Below are positions 1 through 9,009 of a DNA stretch of 64,000 nucleotides, in pieces. The notes beneath the pieces are model-generated. The model did no database searches, had not been told where the DNA came from, and saw only the letters and a program-made list of their open reading frames with translations. The stretch spans positions 3,844,001 to 3,908,000 of the forward strand of contig NZ_CP107853.1 in NCBI RefSeq assembly GCF_036013525.1. Direction: 5' to 3'. Numbering within the stretch: position 1 is the stretch's first letter; each line of letters starts with the position of its first letter. Both the position numbers and the translations under genes were made by a program. This DNA is from Nonomuraea sp. NBC_00507. GTDB taxonomy: Bacteria > Actinomycetota > Actinomycetes > Streptosporangiales > Streptosporangiaceae.

Positions 1-134
1 GATCCGCAGATCACGATCGGGCTGCTGACCGACGCCTCCGGGTCCCCCTCATGGAGCAGTCCTTCGAGGGCAACAAGGCCGAGACCCACACCATGCTCCC
101 GGTCATCCAGGCGTTCATGACCGCCCACCGGCTC
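1..134 (+). pseudogene. IS1634-family transposase fragment
   Basis: The plus strand reads DPQITIGLLTDASG, then after a one-base deletion near base 48 continues LMEQSFEGNKAETHTM and VIQAFMTAHRL. This is the recognisable central stretch of IS1634-family DDE transposases, where the usual text is GLLTDASGFPLMVEAFEGNK. The fragment is cut by the left window edge and ends abruptly where it meets the IS630 remnant on the opposite strand. It is non-functional. A C-terminal piece of the same family occurs at 34.0 kb, but nothing shows that both came from one copy. Confidence 0.7.
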
Positions 135-256
135 GGCCCGCCGAGCTGCTGGTGGGCGGCGTCCAGCAGGCGAGCATAATCGGTCTCGGTGAACCCTTTG
201 GGTTCGTTCTTGCGACGCCGGTAGATCATCATGCGGTAGATCAGCCGGGTCCGCTG
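135..256 (-). pseudogene. IS630-family transposase, detached C-terminal part
   Basis: The minus strand reads QRTRLIYRMMIYRRRK followed by GFTETDYARLLDAAHQQLGG, the DDE-domain region of IS630 transposases. It continues in frame from the LVCLKPGQRT end of the IS630 piece beyond the IS4 insertion at 257-3825, with the ten target-site bases at 247-256 counted once. The gene is therefore one IS630 transposase split by an IS4-family element. It is cut off after QQLGG by the junction with the IS1634 fragment, so the last catalytic Asp/Glu region is missing. Confidence 0.8.
247..256. repeat. Left target-site duplication of the IS4-family element
   Basis: GGGTCCGCTG occurs directly before the left inverted repeat of the IS4 element and again at 3826-3835 directly after its right end. 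A duplication of about 10 bp is normal for IS4-family transposition. The repeat lies in the IS630 coding sequence and restores its frame when one copy is removed. Confidence 0.9.
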
Positions 257-272
257 CAATGCCGCGTAGTTA

Positions 273-2023
273 GGGCTTGCCGATCAATAACATGCTGGGC
301 TGGTCTGGTCTGGTGTGAGCGCGCCGATGTCAGTTGCGTGCTGGATGAACTCGGTGGGGGTTGCGAGGCGGAGTCCGGTGGGTTGTGGCGTGTGGCCGAT
401 CACGGTAAGCAGGGGGCGGGTCAGCCGGATGATGTTGTGGGCGCTCTGCTGGGTGATGCCGAACAGCTTCGCCAGGGTGCGTTGGGGCACGGAGAAGCGC
501 TGGTAGACGATAGTGAGCGCGGCGCGGTCAGTGAGGTCGAGGACCGCTTTGCGTCCGGTGCCCGGCGCGGCTTGCCGGATGCCGCCGCGACGGTGGTGTA
601 ACGCTGCTTCCCGTTGAGCGTGGCGGGCCACGTCCAACTTCGCGATCAGCTCATTCCAGTGGGTCTGGTCCAGGCCGGTCAGGGCGGCATGCTGCAGCCA
701 TGCCCGGTCCGGGTGGTCGAGCTGCCCAGCCTGATCATCAGGGCTGACGGGCTGGTCTGCGGCGATGGGATGCAGGGTGTAGTTCCAGTCGCCGTGCCAG
801 TCGTGCCGTGTCAGGGGCAGGGCCTTCATCTGCTGGTCGCTGACCGTCGCGCCGGTCTCGTAGCCACTGGTGTCGAGCTCGGCACGAACCATCAGCCCGG
901 TGACCGTGGTGGTCGCAGCGATGGCGTTGACGATGACTTCGTGGCTGGTCAGCGGCCGTCCCCGCCAGTTCATCGTGATGTGAGAGAAGAGCCGATGCTC
1001 GATCTTGTTCCATTTCGATGTACCCGGCGGAAAATGACAGACCGTGATCTCCAGTCCGGTCTCCACCGCGAGCGCGGCGAGTTCGCTCTTCCAGGCACGC
1101 GCGCGGTTGCCGTTGGAGCCGCCGCAGTCGGCAGTGATCAGCAGCCGCCGCGCCAGCGGATAGTCGCCTTGTCCGACGTTCTTCCACCAGCGGCGGATCG
1201 TCTCGACCGCGAACGCGGCGGTGTCGTGGTCGGTGCCCACGCTCACCCAGCCGGTGTCGGCGGCCAGGTCGTAGACACCGTAGGGGATGGCCTTGCCCAG
1301 CTCGGCGTCGGGGAAGTCGTGGGTGCGGACTCGCACGGGCTCGCCCTGCGGGCGCCACTCAGTCCCGCCGTTGGCGAACGGCCCGACCAACTCCTTCTTC
1401 TTGGTGTCGACCGACACGACCGGATCTTCGGCTTCCTGATACCGCTTGACCTGCTCGTTGATGTAGCGGAACTGGCCATCACGGTCCGGGTGCTGCTTGC
1501 CCTCGACGGTCTTGGCGTTGCCCTGAAGGCTGAACCCCTCGGCCCGCAGAATGCCGGCGACCGTGTCGGCGGAGACCTTGTGCCCATGCCGGGTCAGCTC
1601 GGCCGCCAGCTTGCGGGTCGACTTCGTCGTCCACCGCAGCGGCGACATCGGGTCGCCACGCTCGTCCGGCTCGACCAGTGCCAGTAACGCCGGCCGCAGT
1701 CCGGGATCGAGATCGATCAACCGCTTACGGCCCCCGCCTGGACGACGTACCCGCCCTAACGGCTCGTCACCGGCTTCCAGCTCGGTCACGCCCAGCGACA
1801 CGGTCGCCTCCCGGACTCCAGCAGCCCGGGCGACCGCGCGGATCCCTCCATGACCCAGCGCCCGGGCCTCCGCACCCAGCAGCAGCCGACGCTGCCGCTC
1901 ATCCAGATGCGGCAAGATCGCCTCGAACTTCGCCTCCAACATCCCCACAGTCTCCACCGACACGGCCATACCAGACCATCGGACGAAACAAGCAGATGCT
2001 ACGGGTTATTGATCGGCAAGCCC
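273..2023 (-). mobile_element. ISAzo13-family insertion sequence
   Basis: It is bounded by perfect 19-bp inverted repeats (GGGCTTGCCGATCAATAAC at 273-291 and its complement at 2005-2023). TTA is present on both sides (270-272 and 2024-2026), consistent with a 3-bp target duplication in the left terminal repeat of the IS4 element. The single transposase gene fills the interior. Perfect ends and an open gene indicate a recent insertion. Confidence 0.9.
284..1969 (-). CDS. ISAzo13-family DDE transposase
   Basis: This 561-residue protein has the ISAzo13 architecture. An N-terminal helix-turn-helix region carries GIRAVARAAGVREATVS, followed by GGGRKRLIDLDPGL. The DDE core has VVSVDTKKKELVGPFANGG, LLITADCGGSNGNRARAWK and CHFPPGTSKWNKIEHRLFSH, which hold the expected catalytic acidic residues. 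The sequence is uninterrupted and the length fits a full-size member. It fills almost the whole element, and the stop codon overlaps the left terminal repeat. It cuts and pastes its own element in the cytoplasm. Confidence 0.9.
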   Translation of the reverse strand: MAVSVETVGMLEAKFEAILPHLDERQRRLLLGAEARALGHGGIRAVARAAGVREATVSLGVTELEAGDEPLGRVRRPGGGRKRLIDLDPGLRPALLALVEPDERGDPMSPLRWTTKSTRKLAAELTRHGHKVSADTVAGILRAEGFSLQGNAKTVEGKQHPDRDGQFRYINEQVKRYQEAEDPVVSVDTKKKELVGPFANGGTEWRPQGEPVRVRTHDFPDAELGKAIPYGVYDLAADTGWVSVGTDHDTAAFAVETIRRWWKNVGQGDYPLARRLLITADCGGSNGNRARAWKSELAALAVETGLEITVCHFPPGTSKWNKIEHRLFSHITMNWRGRPLTSHEVIVNAIAATTTVTGLMVRAELDTSGYETGATVSDQQMKALPLTRHDWHGDWNYTLHPIAADQPVSPDDQAGQLDHPDRAWLQHAALTGLDQTHWNELIAKLDVARHAQREAALHHRRGGIRQAAPGTGRKAVLDLTDRAALTIVYQRFSVPQRTLAKLFGITQQSAHNIIRLTRPLLTVIGHTPQPTGLRLATPTEFIQHATDIGALTPDQTSPACY

Positions 2024-2144
2024 TTAAGATCACGACTCGGTTTGTCAAGCTTGGATCGGATGTGCGCGTGTTGCTGGCGACATGAGAACGGGACCTCTGG
2101 TAGGGCAGAGATCGACCAAGATCTATCTGCCGTAAGAGGTCCCG

Positions 2145-3791
2145 TTGCATGACCAGTGTGTCATCACAGCCCACGATCAACCGGTTTCTGTCCCCGCCTC
2201 CGTCTTCGCGCCAGGACATCTGGGAGCGCTGACCCGGTTCCTTCCTGCCGAACTCGTCGACGCGATCCTGGAGGAGACCCGCACCCAGCAGAAACGACTG
2301 CGGCATCTGCCCTCCCGCGTCGGTGTGTACTTCATGCTCGCCTTGGCGCTGTTCCCGTCGCTGGGATACACAAGGGTCTGGGACAAGCTGGTAGCCGGCC
2401 TACGGCCGGCGCCGGTGTATCGGCCCAGCGAGAAGGCACTTCGCGACCTGCGGCGCCGGCTCGGGCCCGCGCCGCTGAAGGCATTGTTCGAGGTTTTGGC
2501 TGGTCCTCTTGCACAGCCCAAAACGCCTGGGGTGTGCTACCGACGCTGGCGGACGGTCGCCTTCGACGGTTGCACTTCGATCAAGGTGCCCGATCGGGAA
2601 CGCAACCGCGGCTGGCTGGGCAAAGTGAGTAACCGGCTGGGATGGGTCGGTTACCCGACGGTGCTGTTGATGACCCTGTGCGAAACCGGCACCCGCGGCC
2701 TGCTGGGAGCGGTCTTCGGAGCCCGCCGTCACGACGAGACCTTCTATGCCCGCAAGCTGCTGCCGCTGCTGTCGCCGCAGATGCTCCTGCTGGCTGACCG
2801 AGCATTCGACACCAACGGATTCCTATCCGCCGTGGCCGACACCGGCGCCCAGTTCCTGGTTCGCCTCAACCCACGACGCCGTCCGGCCGTCATGGCTGTC
2901 CTGCCCGACGGTTCCTACCTGACCCGCCTCGGCACACTCCAGATCCGCATCATCGATGCCACCCTCACGGCGACCACCGCAGCTGACAACCGGATATGCG
3001 AACACTATCGGCTGGCCACCACACTGCTCGACCACCGCAGCGACCCCGCCGACGTGCTGGTACGGCTCTATCACGAACGATGGGAGGTCGAGTCGGCCTA
3101 CCTGGCCCTGCGCCACACGCTCCAGAACGGTCGTGTCCTGCGCTCGAGCGACCCTGTCGGACTGGAACAAGAGCTCTGGGCCCAACTCGTCCTCTACCAG
3201 GCATTACGGGTCGCGATGGTAGAGGCGGTGGAGTCCATCCCCGGTACCGACCCGGACCGGGCCAGCTTCACCATCGCGCTGGAGACCGCTCGCGACTCCA
3301 CGATCATCGCCCACACCAGCCGCGATGAGACTCCCGCCATGCCCGTGGGCGCCATCGGCCGAGCCGTCCTGGCCGAGCTCCTGCCCAAACGGCGAGCACG
3401 CACCAGCGTCCGCAAGGTCAAAGCACCCATGTCCCGCTACTCCTCCAGCCGGGACGACACACGACCACCGACCAGTCAGACCATCACCTCACTCACCATC
3501 GACATCCATGACGCCGCCAACACCCCGCCCATCACACCCGCCCACCAGGACCAACGCCGCGTCCGGCGCGGCGCAGGCCGCACCGGCGACGGACCTCGCA
3601 ACCAGACCTTCCAGCTCATGCGCGCCGAACCGCAGCGGGTCTGGCAACTCCGTGAAATCGCCCAAGCGCTGGGCTACTCCAACATCAAGAGCTTCGCCAC
3701 CCTGCTGGGCCTCTGGACCTCCGAAGGACTCCTGCGCAGAGTCAGCCGCGGCTTCTACACGCTCGCAACTGCTGACCCCGCCCAGACTTGA
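2145..3791 (+). CDS. IS4-family transposase with C-terminal winged-helix-like extension
   Basis: This is an IS4-type DDE transposase of up to 548 residues. Residues about 20-60 contain FAPGHLGALTRFLPAELVDA and RVGVYFMLALALFP. The core carries VAFDGCTSIKVPD, LLLADRAFDTNGF and YHERWEVESAYLALRHTL, the Y-(2)-R-(3)-E signature region. A C-terminal extension (about residues 480-545, LMRAEPQRVWQLREIAQALG and SEGLLRRVSRGFYTLA) resembles a winged helix-turn-helix. The start is uncertain: a TTG at 2145 follows AGAGG closely, while the nearby ATG at 2149 is in another frame. Confidence 0.85.
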   Translation: MHDQCVITAHDQPVSVPASVFAPGHLGALTRFLPAELVDAILEETRTQQKRLRHLPSRVGVYFMLALALFPSLGYTRVWDKLVAGLRPAPVYRPSEKALRDLRRRLGPAPLKALFEVLAGPLAQPKTPGVCYRRWRTVAFDGCTSIKVPDRERNRGWLGKVSNRLGWVGYPTVLLMTLCETGTRGLLGAVFGARRHDETFYARKLLPLLSPQMLLLADRAFDTNGFLSAVADTGAQFLVRLNPRRRPAVMAVLPDGSYLTRLGTLQIRIIDATLTATTAADNRICEHYRLATTLLDHRSDPADVLVRLYHERWEVESAYLALRHTLQNGRVLRSSDPVGLEQELWAQLVLYQALRVAMVEAVESIPGTDPDRASFTIALETARDSTIIAHTSRDETPAMPVGAIGRAVLAELLPKRRARTSVRKVKAPMSRYSSSRDDTRPPTSQTITSLTIDIHDAANTPPITPAHQDQRRVRRGAGRTGDGPRNQTFQLMRAEPQRVWQLREIAQALGYSNIKSFATLLGLWTSEGLLRRVSRGFYTLATADPAQT

Positions 3792-3825
3792 CGAAACGCC
3801 CCGAGATCTTAACTACGCGGCATTG

Positions 3826-3835
3826 GGGTCCGCTG
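3826..3835. repeat. Right target-site duplication of the IS4-family element
   Basis: GGGTCCGCTG repeats the ten bases at 247-256 immediately outside the right inverted repeat. It marks the far side of the IS4 insertion in the IS630 gene. Confidence 0.9.
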
Positions 3836-4494
3836 CCCCGGCTTGAGGCAGACGAGCCCGGCCAGGTTGACGCGCCCGGAGCCCTTGCCGGAGACGGTGA
3901 CGGTGGGGGTGCATCCACGGCGAGACCAGGTGCGGGCCTTGGGCGGCCTCAGCGACTGGCCTGCTTCATCTTCGAAGCAGATCCACGCATCCTGATCCCG
4001 CGCCGTTGTTCCACGAGTGGCCAGGTCTCCTTCACCCAGGTGGCGATCGCCTCTTCGTCGCGCTCGGCGGCGCGCCGCTGGGGAACCTGCGGACTCCAGC
4101 CCAGCCGATGCAGCAGATAGGAGATCCCGCGCGGGGTGTAAGACACGTGGAACAACCTGCCGACCAGCACCGTGACCCGCGCCAGAGTCCACCGCTGATC
4201 CTCTGTCCACCCCCAAACGGCCGGACCGGCGTCCAACGCGGCCTCCAACCGCTCCACCTGCACATCGCTGAGTCGGCAGCGCTGCCCACCCGGCCCTTTT
4301 GACTCCAGCGCCTCAGCCCCAGCCGTGCGCCAGGCCTTATGCCAGACATAGGCCGACTTGCGTGAGACCCGTAACTTCTTGGCCACCTGAGGCGGCGACA
4401 TGCCCGCGGCGAACAGCCCGGCAGCCTCCAAGCGGACCTGTTCACGCTTGGCTCGCGCCGCCGGGGTCAGGCCACCACCATCCGGATAACGCAT
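3826..4494 (-). pseudogene. IS630-family transposase, N-terminal and central part
   Basis: The minus strand starts MRYPDGGGLTPAARAKREQV, then a helix-turn-helix (AAGMSPPQVAKKLRVSRKSA) and the second HTH region LSDVQVERLEAALDAG. The frame breaks near VEQRRGI (about 4000); the DDE start continues one frame over as DAWICFEDEAGQSLRPPKAR and GKGSGRVNLAGLVCLKPGQR. The IS4 insertion follows, and the gene resumes at 256-135. A possible upstream start at 4533 would add 13 residues that are not typical of the family. Frameshift, insertion and C-terminal loss make it inactive. Confidence 0.85.
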
Positions 4495-4639
4495 CCCACC
4501 GGCATACTCCCGGGCCCCGCCGTAAGCACGCAACCACGCCGTGTTACGTCAGACTTTCAACCTCTGTAGGTAGCGGTAGACAGTTGTGCCGCCGATGCGA
4601 TGATCGGCGCCAGCTGTCGGATGCCGACGGGAGTCCCGC

Positions 4640-5557
4640 TCACTTCGACATGAAGTCGCGCGTTCGATCCCCTACATAGAGGGCTGTTCCTACGGGGAGT
4701 CCAGCGAGTGCTAGCAATTTAGATCTAATGCTACGTACATCTGCAAGTTGTCTTCGTGGCCAGACTCCCAGGTGAAGACTCGAGCGGGAATACTGAGCAG
4801 CCCATCGCAAGAAGCGAATGGGAGCCAATGAGAAATAGTCTATATCCTCATTGAGTGTAGCCAAATAGAAAGGTCGACGGCCGCCCGCCAACTGCCTAAA
4901 AGGGCGCATGCTCAGGCCGTCAAATCCGTTAACTCGATAAAAGCGGATGGGCTCGTTGAGGTATCGCAACAGGTAACGCCTGCCTATCTCTCTGTGCAGA
5001 ACTCCCTCAACAACGAAGCGCAGGTCCGGCGTCTCTGGAAAAGGGTAGCAGCGGAGAACGTCTCGTCGATAGAAAGGTGTGCGTTCCTCGGTGAAGCCAT
5101 ATTTATAAAAGCCGTCACGCCAGCTCACATCGAGACACGAGAGTCCATTGGGAATCGTTGCGCCAAGCGCACCGTCCTTGGTCATGCAGCGTCCCATAAC
5201 CCCGGCAAAATTCTCGCATCTATTCGCAGGGATATCTTTCCAAGCATTCCAGACTAGATCCAGGGCGTTCGCAAGAACCGTGTCATCTGAATCCACGAGG
5301 CCCACGAGTTCGCCGATCGACTCCTGCACCGCTCTGTTGCGCGCAACATGCGGGCCCATGTTTGCCTGCTGCCTAAAATACTTAATTGGAAAATTGGCTT
5401 TCCTCTGCAGTCCCATAACGACTTCGACAGTTTCGTCTGTCGATCCGTCGTCAACGACGACCCATTCAAAGTCGCCATTTTGATGAGCAAGACTCTCATA
5501 GAGAAAGGGGAGTGTGTACGCTCGATTATAGGTCGGCGTTATTATACTTATTTTCAT
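4640..5557 (-). CDS. GT2-family glycosyltransferase
   Basis: This is a 305-residue cytoplasmic sugar transferase of the GT-A fold. The N-terminus is MKISIITPTYNRAYTLPFL, with the nucleotide-binding DDGSTDET at about residues 37-44 and the metal-binding DSDD at about 93-96. The start was chosen because AGAAGGAT lies about 10 bases upstream; an open frame reaches further but its extra residues look non-coding. GC content is clearly below that of the 44-64 kb genes, suggesting horizontal origin with the rest of the polysaccharide locus. It probably adds one sugar to an exported glycan; donor and acceptor cannot be deduced. The next gene upstream is a GT4 enzyme on the same strand. Confidence 0.88.
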   Translation of the reverse strand: MKISIITPTYNRAYTLPFLYESLAHQNGDFEWVVVDDGSTDETVEVVMGLQRKANFPIKYFRQQANMGPHVARNRAVQESIGELVGLVDSDDTVLANALDLVWNAWKDIPANRCENFAGVMGRCMTKDGALGATIPNGLSCLDVSWRDGFYKYGFTEERTPFYRRDVLRCYPFPETPDLRFVVEGVLHREIGRRYLLRYLNEPIRFYRVNGFDGLSMRPFRQLAGGRRPFYLATLNEDIDYFSLAPIRFLRWAAQYSRSSLHLGVWPRRQLADVRSIRSKLLALAGLPVGTALYVGDRTRDFMSK

Positions 5558-5774
5558 CGAAATATCATCCTTCTCGGGCAGTGAAATCATGTACAGCCAT
5601 GTATTACTCCTAGCAGAGTGGGCCGTCCCTGGACCTGCATTGCAATATGTGCTGCACCACCGCTCGACGAAGCCAAGCGTGTCGCAAGCTGCCTTCGCCA
5701 GAAAACTCATGCGTGCCATCACTAAAGGGCTATCCCGGTGAAGGCCTACGACGGTGTACTGCATATGTTCCGCA

Positions 5775-6944
5775 TTAACGATCGTCGTTTGGCGGCTGCC
5801 AGAAGACAGCCAAGCGCTTACTCTTCTGTGCAGGTCTTCTGCTGGTCACTGCGGCCTGCAGCAGGCGAATATAGATATCGGCATGCGCCTCGACCATGGC
5901 GTCGACACTCAGCCGGGTACGGCTCCACTCGCGTGCTGACCTGCCAAGCCGCTCGGCGAGCGCCCTGTCACCGAGGAGCAGTTCTACGGCGTTCGCCATT
6001 GCCTCCGCATTCCTAGGTGGAACAAGGAGACCACGGCCGTCTAGAAGCTCTCGATTGCCCCCGGCGTCGGGTGCGACGATCGGCTTACCCGCTGCCATGG
6101 CCTCCATGATGGCGTTACACAAGCCGTCCGCGAGACCAGGGTGGACCACCAGATCAGCCCGAGCCAGTAGGGCACCTACGTCCGTCCGGCACCCCAGGAA
6201 GCGGACATCGATCCCGAGGCGGTGTGCCCGACTCTCCAGTGCCGTCCGTTCGGGGCCTTCTCCCGCCAACGCCAGAACACACCTCAGTCCTCGATTCCAG
6301 AGTCTCGCCACCGCGTCCAGCAAATATTGATGCCCTTTGTAACGGTGGAGATTAGCGATGGCCAGCACCACGGGAGCGGTCCCCCCGATATCGGCTGGTG
6401 GTATTGCCTCGAAGGCGGACGATGGCAGCCCGTTATACACCACCGCGATCTTCTCAGGCCGTACCCGCTGGCGGAAGGCGACATCTCTTGCCACGCTCTC
6501 AGCATTTGTGATGATCAAACGCGTGACCCGATTGGAGAGGCGGATGAGAGGAAAGCTGATGCATTGAGAGAACCCGGTCACTGTGGTCAGGGCACGCTGC
6601 CCCGAGACAAATACGGGAACGCGCGCGAACCATGCGGCCCAGGCCCCTATCACATTTCCGCGCAGCAAATAACCGTTGAGCACGTCAGGTTGGGCACGGA
6701 GGAGCCATTTCACCAGGGACGAGAAGGCCGAAATGTTCTGCGGAAGAAACAGAGATCCCCTTCGGAACCTGAAGTTGATCACAGGTATCCGCTCTTCGCG
6801 AAGAAACTCCTGCCAGTGGCCGCCGTTGTACATGACGAGCACATGGACGTCGTGGCCTCGATCACGGAGCCCTTGCGCGAGCAGGGCGACCTGCTTCTCA
6901 GTACCTCCGCAGGCGAGTTGGCCGATCAGTAGAGCCGCTTTCAT
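5775..6944 (-). CDS. GT4-family glycosyltransferase
   Basis: This 389-residue GT-B enzyme begins MKAALLIGQLACGGTEKQVA, the glycine-rich loop and start typical of GT4 proteins. The C-terminal domain has VLAIANLHRYKGHQYLLDA, LAGEGPERTALE and DGLCNAIMEAMAAGKPIVAP. In that last motif the first Glu of the usual E-x7-E is replaced by Asp. The internal ATG was preferred to an upstream extension because it matches the family N-terminus. It lies between the GT2 gene and the epimerase gene, all on the minus strand, so a common transcript is likely. It probably transfers a nucleotide-sugar residue onto a lipid-linked glycan. Confidence 0.88.
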   Translation of the reverse strand: MKAALLIGQLACGGTEKQVALLAQGLRDRGHDVHVLVMYNGGHWQEFLREERIPVINFRFRRGSLFLPQNISAFSSLVKWLLRAQPDVLNGYLLRGNVIGAWAAWFARVPVFVSGQRALTTVTGFSQCISFPLIRLSNRVTRLIITNAESVARDVAFRQRVRPEKIAVVYNGLPSSAFEAIPPADIGGTAPVVLAIANLHRYKGHQYLLDAVARLWNRGLRCVLALAGEGPERTALESRAHRLGIDVRFLGCRTDVGALLARADLVVHPGLADGLCNAIMEAMAAGKPIVAPDAGGNRELLDGRGLLVPPRNAEAMANAVELLLGDRALAERLGRSAREWSRTRLSVDAMVEAHADIYIRLLQAAVTSRRPAQKSKRLAVFWQPPNDDR

Positions 6945-7056
6945 GGCAGGCCCACGAGCAAGAGGGAGAAGGACAACAGTGCCCGCGATTCGGATCGAAC
7001 CATTAGTCTCCGCTCCATATATCAGTACGCTTGGCCTGGTCTCGCTACCGCAGAGA

Positions 7057-8070
7057 TCAAGTTGGCCTATCGGCCAGCTTATTGGCCCGAGCCCACTCAA
7101 ACTGCACCTTCAGCCCGCTACGCAAATCGACTGTTGGGAGGTATCCGATCTTTGCTCTGGCCAGAGAAACGTCAGCATGGGTGTCTCGAACGTCACCGGC
7201 TTGCCGTTGCCCGAATTTTAGGGGAACAGCCATCCCGGCGATATCACCGACGATTTCCGCCACTTCGAGGACCGGTGTCGTCACGCCGGTGCCGATATTT
7301 ATCACCTCAGCTTCGACGTCGGCATGCATGGCCATCAGGTTGGCTCGCACGGCGTCCTCGACGAAAGTGAAGTCGCGACGCTGCCTACCATCACCGAGAA
7401 TAGTGATCGGCTTCTTGGTCAACGCTGAGGTGATCAAACGGCTGATCAGCATGTCTTCGCGCTGGCGTGGCCCATAGACGGTGAAATAGCGAAGCGCAAC
7501 CACCGTCATTTGGGATCCCGCACGCCGCGCATGAGCGAGCGCCAACTGCTCTGCGGCGAGCTTGGTTACGCCATAGGGTGACAGCGGGGCTGGCAAGTTT
7601 GTCTCGGTCACTGGCCCGCAAGATGCCCCTCCATAGATGCTGGAGGAAGACGATACGACGACACGGCGAACACCTGACCGGATAGCCGCATCCATTAGGA
7701 GATGAGTGGCCAGGATATTACTGCTAACGTAACGGGCGAAGTCCTTTCCCCATGACCCTCGGACACCAGGGCACGCGGCGAGATGAAATATGGTGTCGAC
7801 ACCTTGAAACCAAGGAATCAGGGAAACCTCCGTGAGGTCGCCACGCACCAGAGTGAAACTTTTGTCAATTTTATTCGGTGCTAGGTTTCTTTCAATTACA
7901 ACTTGCGGGTGACCCGCCAAGTAATCGATTCCAAGCACGCGATAACCGAGGTTGAGCAATTCTCTCGCGAGGTGGGATCCGATGAAACCGGCAACTCCGG
8001 TCACAACCACCTGGCGATCTGGTTGAGCCATCAGACTGCCGTCATCCGGTTTGACTTGCATGCGATCCAT
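7057..8070 (-). CDS. NAD-dependent epimerase/dehydratase (nucleotide-sugar)
   Basis: This 337-residue extended short-chain dehydrogenase/reductase has the Rossmann motif VVVTGVAGFIGSHLA near the N-terminus. DTIFHLAACPGVRGSW, VVVSSSSSIYGG, SPYGVTKLAAEQ (catalytic Tyr and Lys) and RYFTVYGPRQRED (substrate-binding loop) follow. This pattern is that of UDP-sugar 4-epimerases and related dehydratases. The ATG at 8070 has GGAGGA about 10 bases upstream and is preferred to the ATG at 8031. It would supply an activated sugar to the neighbouring glycosyltransferases. The exact substrate is not readable. Confidence 0.88.
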   Translation of the reverse strand: MDRMQVKPDDGSLMAQPDRQVVVTGVAGFIGSHLARELLNLGYRVLGIDYLAGHPQVVIERNLAPNKIDKSFTLVRGDLTEVSLIPWFQGVDTIFHLAACPGVRGSWGKDFARYVSSNILATHLLMDAAIRSGVRRVVVSSSSSIYGGASCGPVTETNLPAPLSPYGVTKLAAEQLALAHARRAGSQMTVVALRYFTVYGPRQREDMLISRLITSALTKKPITILGDGRQRRDFTFVEDAVRANLMAMHADVEAEVINIGTGVTTPVLEVAEIVGDIAGMAVPLKFGQRQAGDVRDTHADVSLARAKIGYLPTVDLRSGLKVQFEWARANKLADRPT

Positions 8071-8414
8071 GAAACTACGTTCCTCCGTACAGACTCGTTC
8101 GTCTTCGATACATGATATGAGCGTATACCCCAGTGTCGAGGATGACATCCGGCGTGTCGCCAAGGACGCATTCGAACCTTTAAGTCCAACCGCATCAGCA
8201 GTAGCCCAGTACTGGCTATAACACCACGCCGACACTCTCACCTTCCCGAAATATTGCAGTGCCTTTTCTGGAGTAAACGAGAGTTCCAGCACAGAAAGAT
8301 TTGTCCCGCAGCGGCCCTCATTGAGCATCTATGCTTGCTGACAGGAGTGTTGCATCGCCCTCTGAAGCCAGGGAGTACACCGCTGCCCGATATCCGGCCG
8401 CTTGCCTGCGTCAC
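8071..8414. other. Intergenic region upstream of the epimerase gene
   Basis: I see no gene or RNA here. It should hold the promoter for the leftward epimerase-GT4-GT2 run. The right part grades into the IS3 remnant. Confidence 0.4.
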
Positions 8415-8669
8415 GGAGTGGTGCGGTCGATGGGTCGCGTCGCAGCGCGCTCGATAACGGAGCCGGCGAGTAGGTGAACGGCACACTCAAGGTGGAGTAC
8501 GTCTACCGGCTCCGCTTCTGCAGCAGGACCAGGCGCGACTGAAGATCGCGACTCGGATCACTGATTTCCACAACGCCAGAAGAAGGCAAAGTGCGTAACG
8601 ACGGGCTGCCGCCAGTCACATTCGAGCGCCAGATGATCGAAAAGAGGCGAGTGTCAGCGGGCCTACTGA
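8415..8669 (+). pseudogene. IS3-family transposase (OrfB) C-terminal remnant
   Basis: Plus-strand pieces read RSMGRVA, ALDNG, then VNGTLKVEYVYRLRF, LKIATRITDFHNARRR and LPPVTFERQMIEKRR. They follow the order of the IS3/IS150-type integrase core C-terminus (SMGR...LDNA...TLK.E..., RRRHS...PVTFE). Several one-base shifts and an in-frame stop separate the pieces. It ends next to the truncated istB. Confidence 0.65.
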
Positions 8670-8685
8670 GGCCCGGCGGGGATGC

Positions 8686-9009
8686 TCAGCCCAGCCCGGC
8701 CTGGAGGAAGCCGTAGTCCTCCAGGCTCCAGGGCGCGGGCAGGCTGGCGAAGCGCAGGTTGTTGTCGGCCCTGCGGGCCGCGCTGGCACTGGCCTGCAGG
8801 CCCAGCAGCCGCTCCAGTGCTTCGAGTACGGACAGGTTCTCCTCACGGGCGGCATCCAGCAGCGCGGGCAGCGCGGTGGCCGCGGCGCTCAGTTTGAGGT
8901 CGGCCAGATGGCCGCGCAGCCGCTGATAGCAGGCCGCCTGCGCCGGTGTGGCCGGCGGAACGAGCGCGTGATCGGGCGCGTGAACGGGTGGGGCGGCGGT
9001 CGTGCTCAT
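8686..9009 (-). pseudogene. istB: IS21-family IstB helper ATPase, truncated
   Basis: The 107 residues match only the N-terminal domain of IstB: YQRLRGHLADLKLSAAATAL, EENLSVLEALERLL and LRFASLPAPWSLEDYGF. The reading frame then stops, before any Walker A or Walker B motif. An intact IstB is about 250 residues, so the ATPase domain is gone. The left end of the IS21 element is missing and the sequence runs into the IS3 remnant. It overlaps the small upstream gene by 4 bases (ATGA). Confidence 0.75.

Larger units (their letters stand above)
257..3825 (+). mobile_element. IS4-family insertion sequence (interrupted by ISAzo13)
   Basis: The left end starts CAATGCCGCGTAGTTA and the right end is its inverse (TAACTACGCGGCATTG). 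After removing the ISAzo13 element at 273-2023, the left end continues AAGATCACG..., matching the inverted right end again. Ten-base direct repeats flank the whole unit. The transposase gene at 2145-3791 is uninterrupted because ISAzo13 landed in the left terminal repeat upstream of it. The host sequence is an IS630 transposase gene. Confidence 0.9.

Noticed and set aside
4660..4685. GTTCGATCCC, resembling a tRNA T-arm
   Set aside because: It is the coding end of the GT2 gene (VGDRTRDFMSK) and no acceptor, D or anticodon stems can be built around it.
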